DNA from: an uncultured Phycisphaerae bacterium
Lineage (GTDB): Bacteria; Planctomycetota; Phycisphaerae; Sedimentisphaerales; Anaerohalosphaeraceae
Direction: 5' to 3'
NCBI GenBank assembly: GCA_937920485.1
Contig: CALETL010000001.1
Span: 1 to 10,915, forward strand
DNA length: 10,915 nucleotides
Shown here piece after piece: positions 5,705 through 10,915 of this stretch (the stretch's first letter is position 1; every line of letters starts with the position of its first letter). Below the pieces are notes generated by a model that had not been told where the DNA came from, did not search any database, and saw only the letters and a program-made list of their open reading frames with translations. The position numbers and the translations under genes were made by a program.

Positions 5705-7483
5705 TTATGGTTCCAGTACGCTCATTGATTGATGATAGTGTTTCAACAGGCCCGCAGTATCCGGGCCGCCGAGGTGTGACCATGGCAGTGGTTCATCCGG
5801 CTCAAACGATTTTTGTGCTTCGGTTTCAAGATTCAACCCCGCCGCGGCGAAGGCCTCCTGCCAGCGTTTCAAGCCAAAGCCCTCGTCCCATAAATCAAAC
5901 TTCGCACCATTTCGCCAAGCCATTTCAATTGCCTCACATAACCGCCGATCGCCGCGTCCTATCGCTGATTCTAAAATACTGCGGTCGATCTCATGAAAGT
6001 TGAATCTGACAAAACGCAGTTTCAATTCGCGCTTGCGGGACAGAATCAGTTCTTTGCCCCTCTCAAAATATGCCCGATCCTTTTGACCCAGCCAGCCAAA
6101 TGGCGTATGTGCCTTAGGCACCAGCCAACTGATCGCGGCGGTAATATCAGCAAATTTGCCATCCACCTCTTTTCGCAACGATGACAGCTTGCTCGACAGA
6201 TCCACGATCCTGAGGATATCGTCTTCGGTCTCGCCGGGAAAACCGACCATGAAATACAGTTTCAGTCGCAAAAAGCCCGTCTCGTACGCCGCACTTACCG
6301 CCGCACACAGATCCTCATCCGTAATTGGTTTGTTGATCACATCACGCAGGTGCTCGCTGGCCGCCTCGACCGCAATCGTCAAGCCCCCCTTGCGAACCGA
6401 GGTCACCATCTTCGGCAAAAGCTGCAATTGCTTCTGCACCCGTAAACTCGGCACCGACAGCCCCACATGCAGCGGGGCGAAATACCCATTCATCGCCTCT
6501 ACCAACTCCTCCAGATACGGATAATCCGATGTGGACAAACTCAGCAAACTCACCGTATTAAAACCCGTTGCCGCGTATTGCTGTTTGGCGGCTTCAAGGA
6601 TGCGCTGTACGCTGCGCACCCGCACCGGCCGCCGGCAGAAGCTCGCCTGACAGAACCGGCACCTGCCCGGACAACCCCGCATGATCTCAATACTCACCCG
6701 CTCATGTACCGTCTGAACAAACGGCACAATCGGTTTTTCGGGAATCGGAGCATTCTCAAAATCCCGTATAACCGCATTTTCAAACTCGGCCCTCAAGCCC
6801 GCAATCTTCGGCTTCAGACCCGTATCATCAAACTCATAAAACCGCGGCACATAGACAAATGAAAATTGCTTCGCACACTCCAGCAAAAATGCTTCCTTTG
6901 ACGCACCGTCCTTTTTCATCCGCCGATACAGTTCGATGATCTCAACCGCGGCCTCTTCACCCTCACCCAGTACGAACATATCCGCAAACACTGAAAGTGG
7001 TTCGGCACAGTTGGCCGCCTGTCCACCCACGATAATGATCGGGTCGTCTTCGTTGCGGTTTTCGCTGCGAACCTCCAACCCCGCCAAATCCAGCATGTTC
7101 AGCAGATTTGTATAGCACAGTTCGTTCGTTAAGCTAAATCCGATCAGGTCAAAATCCCGCACCCGCCCGCGCGATTCGGTCGTAAACAGCGGGATATTCT
7201 TTTTCCGTATGACCTCTTCGGCATCGAACCACGGGGCAAACACTCGTTCGGCGGCAACACCGTCAAGACCGTTAAAGATCGAATATAGGACCTCCATGCC
7301 CAGATAGCTCATGCCGATTTCGTAGATATCCGGAAAGCACAGCGCAATCCGCACATCGCAAGCCGAAAGGTCCTTGACGACCTGGTTAATCTCGCCGCCG
7401 ATATACCGCCCCGGCCGTCGCACAAACGGCAAAAGCTCGCGGCTAACAACATCCTTGATGGATTGTATTTCTTTGTGTATCAT
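5705..7483 (-). CDS. Radical SAM protein, TIGR03960-type (B12-binding-like N-terminus)
   Basis: This 592-residue protein has an N-terminal cobalamin-binding-like Rossmann region (about 40-200, GGQAAN at 153-158) without a DxHxxG cobalamin motif that I can see. It is followed by a radical SAM core with CPGRCRFC (Cys271, Cys275, Cys278), which binds the [4Fe-4S] cluster that cleaves S-adenosylmethionine. The segment FMVGFPGETEDD (411-422) and the tail (FDLWDEGFGLKRW, then PLPWSHL) are typical of the uncharacterised TIGR03960 family. The substrate is not established. In many bacteria a DUF2344 (TIGR03936) partner is fused or adjacent; none is seen here, since the next gene downstream is the convergent sigma factor. 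The ATG at 7483 has AGGA 4 nt upstream, just after a hairpin repeat. It is divergent from apbE. Confidence 0.9.
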   Translation of the reverse strand: MIHKEIQSIKDVVSRELLPFVRRPGRYIGGEINQVVKDLSACDVRIALCFPDIYEIGMSYLGMEVLYSIFNGLDGVAAERVFAPWFDAEEVIRKKNIPLFTTESRGRVRDFDLIGFSLTNELCYTNLLNMLDLAGLEVRSENRNEDDPIIIVGGQAANCAEPLSVFADMFVLGEGEEAAVEIIELYRRMKKDGASKEAFLLECAKQFSFVYVPRFYEFDDTGLKPKIAGLRAEFENAVIRDFENAPIPEKPIVPFVQTVHERVSIEIMRGCPGRCRFCQASFCRRPVRVRSVQRILEAAKQQYAATGFNTVSLLSLSTSDYPYLEELVEAMNGYFAPLHVGLSVPSLRVQKQLQLLPKMVTSVRKGGLTIAVEAASEHLRDVINKPITDEDLCAAVSAAYETGFLRLKLYFMVGFPGETEDDILRIVDLSSKLSSLRKEVDGKFADITAAISWLVPKAHTPFGWLGQKDRAYFERGKELILSRKRELKLRFVRFNFHEIDRSILESAIGRGDRRLCEAIEMAWRNGAKFDLWDEGFGLKRWQEAFAAAGLNLETEAQKSFEPDEPLPWSHLGGPDTAGLLKHYHQSMSVLEP

Positions 7484-7493
7484 AGATTCCTAT

Positions 7494-7577
7494 AAGCCCC
7501 AAAGGGGCTAAATACAATAGCCGGGGCTTTTAAGCCCCGGAAAAGGCTAATACTTCCCCTTAAGCCCTGAAAGGGCG
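7494..7577. repeat. Three-hairpin REP-like intergenic element
   Basis: Three GC-rich inverted repeats sit in an AT-rich spacer. Hairpin 1 is AGCCCC-AAA-GGGGCT (7495-7509). Hairpin 2 is CCGGGGCTT-TT-AAGCCCCGG (7521-7540, 9 bp perfect). Hairpin 3 is GCCCT-GAA-AGGGC (7564-7576). Hairpins 1 and 3 share the AAGCCCY-(A/G)AA-RGGGC design in the same orientation and flank the palindrome. On the minus strand hairpin 1 ends 4 nt before the Shine-Dalgarno of the radical SAM gene. This resembles REP/BIME-type elements moved by Y1 (RAYT) transposases; no transposase is in this window. Confidence 0.75.
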
Positions 7578-7616
7578 AAAGAAAACGATCATAAGCAAAT
7601 AATTATAGAGAAATTC

Positions 7617-8654
7617 ATGAACAAAACCAATACAAATAAACTCATACTTCAAACCGCCCTGCTGATTACAGCCCTTGGGATTATCTTATGGCTCTCGCTT
7701 AAAAAACACACCGCCACCATCGACGGCGGCTTCCGCATCACCATGGGCACGGTCGCCCGCATCATGGTGGTCGCCCAAAATCAGCAGCAAGCCGACAAAG
7801 CTGTCGCCGCCGCATTCAACAAGATTTATGACATTGAACGGCTCATGAGCGATTACGACCCCAACTCTCAGCTTTCACAGGTCAACGCCCGCGCCTTCGA
7901 GCAACCGGTGCCGGTCGATGCTGAACTGTTCGAGGTCCTGACCACTGCCAAACTGTATAGCTGCATGTCCGATGGTGCCTTCGATATCACCATCGCACCC
8001 GTCGTCCGGCTTTGGCGAAAAGCCAAAAAAGATGGCACCGCCCCCACGCCGGAAGCGATTGCAAAAGCCAAAGAAAGTGTCGGCTACGAAAACCTGATTC
8101 TGGACACGGAAAAGAAAACCGTGCGATTCACCAAAGAAGGGGTGCTCCTTGACCTCGGCGGCATTGCCAAGGGCTACGCCATTGATAAGGCAATAGAAAT
8201 TTTGCAGGATGCAGGAATGAAAGGCGCAATGGTCGATATCGGCGGCGACATGCGATGTTTCGGAACGCCCATCAATGGAAAAAAGTCTTGGCTGATCGGT
8301 CTGCAAGATCCAAAAAATGAAGATAACATCCTGATGAAATTAAAAATGGACGACATGGCCGTCGCCACCAGCGGCGACTATCAACGCTTCGTCATGATCG
8401 ACGACCAGAAACACAGCCATATCATCAACCCCGCTACGGCGGACTCCGCTGACGATCTATCCAGCGTCACCATCATCGCCCCAACAGCCATGGCCGCCGA
8501 CGCCCTCGCCACAGCTGTCACCGTCCTCGGCAACCAAAAAGGCCTCGAACTCATCGAACAAATCGATTCCACCGAAGCGATATTGATCGCCCATGATGAA
8601 AAAACAACATTCGAAAAAACAACCGGAGTAAATCGATATATCCAAAAAAACTAA
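7617..8654 (+). CDS. apbE: FAD:protein FMN transferase ApbE
   Basis: ApbE transfers FMN from FAD to a threonine of partner flavoproteins, such as RnfG, RnfD, NqrB and NqrC, on the outer face of the cytoplasmic membrane. The protein has 345 residues. Family marks are MSDYDPNSQLSQVN (77-90), GGIAKGYAIDKA (181-192), VDIGGDMR (206-213), TSGDYQRF (251-258), HIINPATA (268-275) and ADALATA with the expected Mg2+ ligands Asp295 and Thr299. The N-terminus has one hydrophobic helix (about 9-27) without a lipobox cysteine, so it looks like an uncleaved membrane anchor rather than the common lipoprotein form. The Shine-Dalgarno is weak (AGAG). It converges on the rnf operon, whose RnfG and RnfD subunits are its likely substrates. 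Its TAA stop forms the first bases of a CACGGA repeat. Confidence 0.95.
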   Translation: MNKTNTNKLILQTALLITALGIILWLSLKKHTATIDGGFRITMGTVARIMVVAQNQQQADKAVAAAFNKIYDIERLMSDYDPNSQLSQVNARAFEQPVPVDAELFEVLTTAKLYSCMSDGAFDITIAPVVRLWRKAKKDGTAPTPEAIAKAKESVGYENLILDTEKKTVRFTKEGVLLDLGGIAKGYAIDKAIEILQDAGMKGAMVDIGGDMRCFGTPINGKKSWLIGLQDPKNEDNILMKLKMDDMAVATSGDYQRFVMIDDQKHSHIINPATADSADDLSSVTIIAPTAMAADALATAVTVLGNQKGLELIEQIDSTEAILIAHDEKTTFEKTTGVNRYIQKN

Positions 8655-8681
8655 CCACGGAATTCACAGAAATACACAGAA
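8652..8681 (+). repeat. CACGGA-type intergenic repeat, copy A (behind apbE)
   Basis: The copy begins TAACCACGGAA, then has two CACAGA units at 9- and 10-nt spacing. Over 30 bases it matches the inverted copy at 9030-9059 at 26 positions. Its first three bases are the apbE stop codon. Confidence 0.8.
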
Positions 8682-8690
8682 GATAAACAA

Positions 8691-8996
8691 TCAAATTATT
8701 CCAGCCAAAAAAAGAACAACGATAGCAAAAAATACCATTGCAACCAATTGTTCTATTATTCTTAATGAAAGATGCCTTTCTCTCAAATTTTTAGCATAAG
8801 AAAACCAAGCGCAAAAGGCAATATTAAAAAGGACACATAACAAGACGTGCCAAAAACGAAGTCTATCTATAAATAATCCCCAGAACAACCACCCCAGAAA
8901 AGCAATAAACAAGATCAATAAGAAAAAGACCCCAATAAAAACTTGAATCAAGCTGAAGCTTTTCAACTTCATTTTAAATGATTCAGAAATAGTCAC
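8691..8996 (-). CDS. Small three-helix membrane protein of unknown function
   Basis: I do not recognise this 101-residue protein. Three hydrophobic segments are visible (about 16-42, 48-67 and 80-101), joined by basic loops (DRLR; KNLRERH), so it is an integral membrane protein with little soluble mass. The start is a GTG at 8996 with AGGA 6 nt upstream; an ATG at 8972 lacks a ribosome binding site. GC by eye is about 33%, far below apbE and rnfB on either side, suggesting acquisition. It follows rnfB on the same strand after 60 nt and is bracketed by inverted CACGGA repeats. Its clean start and membrane pattern favour a real gene. A role in the Rnf complex is possible from position only; I have no sequence support for one. 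Confidence 0.65.
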   Translation of the reverse strand: MTISESFKMKLKSFSLIQVFIGVFFLLILFIAFLGWLFWGLFIDRLRFWHVLLCVLFNIAFCAWFSYAKNLRERHLSLRIIEQLVAMVFFAIVVLFLAGII

Positions 8997-9002
8997 TTTG
9001 CA

Positions 9003-9006
9003 TCCT
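9003..9006 (-). promoter_or_regulatory. Ribosome binding site supporting a GTG start
   Basis: AGGA on the minus strand lies 6 nt before the GTG at 8996. An overlapping ATG at 9003 is out of frame with the membrane protein. This site decides the GTG start. Confidence 0.55.
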
Positions 9007-9029
9007 ATCCTGAAATCCCGTCAAAATAA

Positions 9030-9060
9030 TTCTGTGTTATTCCGTGATTTCCGTGGTTAA
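9030..9060 (-). repeat. CACGGA-type intergenic repeat, copy B (behind rnfB)
   Basis: On the minus strand it begins TTAACCACGGAA and carries three CAC-R-GA units 9 and 10 nt apart. It is inverted relative to copy A at 8652-8681, and the rnfB stop codon TAA (9059-9057) lies inside its first bases. Confidence 0.8.
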
Positions 9061-9953
9061 TCTTTTTTCGTCGAGGCGGGTTTTGGTTTTTGCCCTGCCG
9101 GTCTGGGTGCCGGGGCGTTCTTGCCGCGGAAGACGATATTGCCGGTGGGGCATTTGTCCATCGCGGTTTGTGTTTCTTCACTGGTTTCATATTTCTCAAA
9201 GTCCAGCCGGGCCAGGTTGTTTTCCATACTGAACAGATCGCTCGTTCTGACACACATGCCGCAGCCGATGCAGCCGACCTTGCAGAAGGTTCGCGTATTC
9301 TTGCCGCCTTCTTTACTGTTGCAGGCGACGGTCATCATGACCTCTTGCGTAAACGGCACCATCTCGATCAGCTCCCGCGGGCACCCCGCGACACACGCCC
9401 CGCAGCCGGTGCATTTCTCATAATCCACAACCGCCAGACCGTCGATCATGTGCAGTGCGTCAAACTTACAGCGGCGAACACAGCCGCCATATCCAAGACA
9501 ACCATAGGCACACGCCTGCACATTCGGCTGTGCGTTGGCGCTGGTACAGCCGATGATGCCGTTATATTCAGCAAAATAGGTTTTATCCTGCTCGCACGCA
9601 CGGCAATGAATAATCGGCCGCAGCGCCGCGCCGCTACCGGACATCTGCAGGTTCAAAATCGCTGCAATGGAATTAGAGGTATCGCTTCCACCGGGAGCGC
9701 ACTTGCCCAGAAGCTGCGGGTCGGCCACAACCGCCTTGGCATACGAGCCGCACCCGGCGAATCCACACGCACCACAGTCAATATTCGGCAGTGCCGCATG
9801 CACAGCTTCGATCTTCGGGTCCACGACAACCCGCAGCTTAATGCTGGCAATCAGCAAAATCAACGCAAACAACGAGCCCAACCCCAGCGCCAGCAGTGCC
9901 GCCGGCCAGGCATTTTGTATCATTTCAGTCATAGAAGCAGCGAGTATCATCAT
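9057..9953 (-). CDS. rnfB: Rnf complex subunit B, multi-cluster ferredoxin
   Basis: RnfB is the iron-sulfur entry subunit of the Rnf complex and takes electrons from reduced ferredoxin. The protein has 298 residues. A membrane helix covers about 15-38. The RnfB-type cluster is Cys60-x2-Cys63-x4-Cys68-x16-Cys85. Ferredoxin-like cysteines follow at 148, 152, 158, 162 and at 181, 184, 187, 191 (CTGCGACVAGCP). A further set, 224, 228, 231, 234 and 268 (CKVGCIGCGMC; KCPTG), implies another cluster, so the protein is built like the extended RnfB of anaerobes rather than the short E. coli form. The tail is Pro/Lys-rich. AGGA lies 4 nt before the first ATG and 7 nt before the second; either may be used. 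It lies 22 nt after rnfA and is the last rnf gene, as in the common C-D-G-E-A-B order. Confidence 0.95.
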   Translation of the reverse strand: MMILAASMTEMIQNAWPAALLALGLGSLFALILLIASIKLRVVVDPKIEAVHAALPNIDCGACGFAGCGSYAKAVVADPQLLGKCAPGGSDTSNSIAAILNLQMSGSGAALRPIIHCRACEQDKTYFAEYNGIIGCTSANAQPNVQACAYGCLGYGGCVRRCKFDALHMIDGLAVVDYEKCTGCGACVAGCPRELIEMVPFTQEVMMTVACNSKEGGKNTRTFCKVGCIGCGMCVRTSDLFSMENNLARLDFEKYETSEETQTAMDKCPTGNIVFRGKNAPAPRPAGQKPKPASTKKD

Positions 9954-9975
9954 ATATTCCTGTATTCCAATATTC

Positions 9976-10566
9976 TTATCTTATCATGCCGGCAAAGCCC
10001 ATAAACGCCAGCGTCAAAATCCCCGCCGTCACCAGCGTGATCGGGGCACCCTGCAAGCATTCCGGCACATCCGCCAGTTCAAGGTTTTCCCGAATCCCGG
10101 CCATAATGCAGATCGCCATCGTAAATCCGATACCCGCACCCACGCTCAGCACGACCGCCTGCAGAAGGCTGTCGATCCCCTGCATATTTAACAAGAGACA
10201 CAATCCCAAAATCGCACAATTGGTCGTAATCAGCGGCAGGAACACGCCGAAACTTTCATACAGCGTCGGGAAAAACTTTCGCACATACATTTCCACAAGC
10301 TGTACCGCCCCGGCGATCACAAGGATAAAGCACAGGTACCGCATGATCTCGAGGCCAAACGGCATCAGGAACACATGGTCGATCACCCACGTCAGCGTTC
10401 CGGCCAATGTCACCACAAATGTCACCGCACACCCCATCCCAAACGCCATATCAATCCTTCCCGAGACGCCAAGGTACGGGCAAATGCCCAGAAACTGTGT
10501 AAACACCAGGTTGTTAACGACCACAATCCCGATGAAACCCAATACCAATGTTTGTAACGTATCCAT
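9976..10566 (-). CDS. rnfA: Rnf complex subunit A, integral membrane
   Basis: RnfA is a six-helix membrane subunit that, with RnfE, forms the core carrying electrons across the membrane in ion-pumping ferredoxin:NAD+ oxidoreduction. The protein has 196 residues (E. coli RsxA 193). Signature segments are VVNNLVFTQFLGICPYLG (about 16-32) and LITTNCAILGLCLLLN. Cys29 and Cys117 match the cysteines that, in the family, hold an intramembrane [2Fe-2S] cluster shared with RnfE. An in-frame ATG at 10587 would add 7 residues, but it overlaps an intergenic palindrome. AAGGG at 10578-10574 sits 7 nt before the ATG at 10566, so that start is chosen. It lies 55 nt downstream of rnfE and 22 nt upstream of rnfB. 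Confidence 0.95.
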   Translation of the reverse strand: MDTLQTLVLGFIGIVVVNNLVFTQFLGICPYLGVSGRIDMAFGMGCAVTFVVTLAGTLTWVIDHVFLMPFGLEIMRYLCFILVIAGAVQLVEMYVRKFFPTLYESFGVFLPLITTNCAILGLCLLLNMQGIDSLLQAVVLSVGAGIGFTMAICIMAGIRENLELADVPECLQGAPITLVTAGILTLAFMGFAGMIR

Positions 10567-10573
10567 TTTTATT

Positions 10574-10578
10574 CCCTT
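10574..10578 (-). promoter_or_regulatory. rnfA ribosome binding site
   Basis: AAGGG on the minus strand lies 7 nt before the ATG at 10566. It excludes the longer reading from 10587, in which this site would be coding. Confidence 0.65.
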
Positions 10579-10582
10579 GTTT

Positions 10583-10610
10583 GTCATGCCAGACTTAATC
10601 CGGCATCCAG
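10583..10610. repeat. Palindromic intergenic repeat between rnfE and rnfA
   Basis: ATGCCAGA (10586-10593) and TCCGGCAT (10599-10606) form an 8-bp inverted repeat around a 5-nt loop, with one mismatch that becomes a G-U pair in the minus-strand RNA. The flanks (TGTC before, CCAG after) match a palindrome type widespread in bacterial intergenic DNA. No U tract follows in the rnf direction, so a terminator is unlikely. Confidence 0.6.
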
Positions 10611-10621
10611 ACGCTTCAGTT

Positions 10622-10915
10622 TTACGCTGTTTTTTTCGATATCATATTCACACCGGCCAGCAGCAATCCCAGCGTAATAAACGCACCCACCGGCATCACC
10701 ATACCCAGCCACGGCGTGTACCACGTTCCGAGCAACTGAATTTCAAAAATTTTGCCCGTGCCCAATAGCTCACGTATCGCCGCCAGCACTACAAGCGTCA
10801 GCGTAAAGCCCAGACCCATGCCGAATGCGTCGATAATGCTGGTGATCAGCCCGTTCTTACTTGCACACGCTTCCGCACGTCCGATGATCAGACAGTTAAC
10901 GATGATCAGCGGAAT
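10622..10915 (-). CDS. rnfE: Rnf complex subunit E, N-terminus beyond the window edge
   Basis: The last 97 residues are present and the frame stays open to the right edge. The visible part begins IPLIIVNCLIIGRAEA, the RnfE/RsxE signature, whose Cys (visible residue 8) corresponds to a cluster-binding cysteine pairing with RnfA. It continues through FGMGLGFTLTLVVLAAIRELLGTG and ends with a membrane helix and SKKTA. An internal ATG at 10819 is not a start because conserved sequence extends upstream of it. RnfE is a membrane subunit homologous to RnfA. Its position before rnfA matches the usual operon, so rnfG, rnfD and rnfC are expected to the right of the window. Confidence 0.95.
   Translation of the reverse strand: MPLIIVNCLIIGRAEACASKNGLITSIIDAFGMGLGFTLTLVVLAAIRELLGTGKIFEIQLLGTWYTPWLGMVMPVGAFITLGLLLAGVNMISKKTA

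Noticed and set aside
5682..5706. A small CTTG-CACA-CAAG hairpin between the convergent sigma and radical SAM genes
   Set aside because: The stem is only 4 bp and neither strand has a T run after it, so a bidirectional terminator is not supported.
9090..10004. A 304-codon plus-strand open frame across rnfB
   Set aside because: It is antisense to rnfB, whose many cysteine motifs are unmistakable. The product has no recognisable pattern and no supporting start context.

Overview
The window looks like a mostly core-genome stretch from an anaerobic or facultatively anaerobic bacterium of the PVC group. The best guess is a planctomycete related to Phycisphaerae/Sedimentisphaerales. Pointers are the very long SecA with a repeated wing region and a SEC-C zinc tail, the style of the ECF-like sigma factor with a hydrophobic tail, an Rnf complex, and several families of short intergenic repeats. 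This assignment is inferred from recognition of protein style, not from a search, and is only moderately secure.

Layout: Positions 1-284 (minus) hold the 5' part of a low-GC ankyrin-repeat gene. Positions 285-404 are non-coding and repeat-rich: a 7-nt tandem repeat and one copy of a CACGGA-type repeat. Positions 405-3893 (minus) encode SecA, and 3983-4543 (minus) encode elongation factor P. efp has a good sigma70-type promoter and a hairpin leader, and an intrinsic-terminator-like hairpin lies between efp and secA. Divergently, 4808-5677 (plus) encodes an ECF-like sigma factor ending in membrane segments. It converges on 5705-7483 (minus), a radical SAM protein of the TIGR03960 type. The 133-nt gap to the divergent apbE (7617-8654, plus) holds a three-hairpin REP-like element. 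A low-GC 101-residue membrane protein (8691-8996, minus) follows, bracketed by two inverted copies of the CACGGA repeat. The window ends with the 3' half of an rnf operon on the minus strand: rnfE (partial), rnfA and rnfB.

How genes work together: RnfA, RnfB and RnfE are subunits of the membrane ferredoxin:NAD+ oxidoreductase. ApbE is the enzyme that attaches FMN covalently to the RnfG and RnfD subunits, which are presumably encoded just beyond the right edge, so the right third is one bioenergetic module. SecA and EF-P are housekeeping genes for protein export and for translation of polyproline stretches.

The most interesting material is structural. SecA carries five recognisable copies of a Trp-Ala-x3-aromatic repeat unit. 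The CACGGA repeat occurs three times, always in the same orientation behind the 3' end of a conserved gene (secA, apbE, rnfB) and next to a low-GC accessory gene. I saw no CRISPR array, tRNA, rRNA, transposase or obvious defence system.
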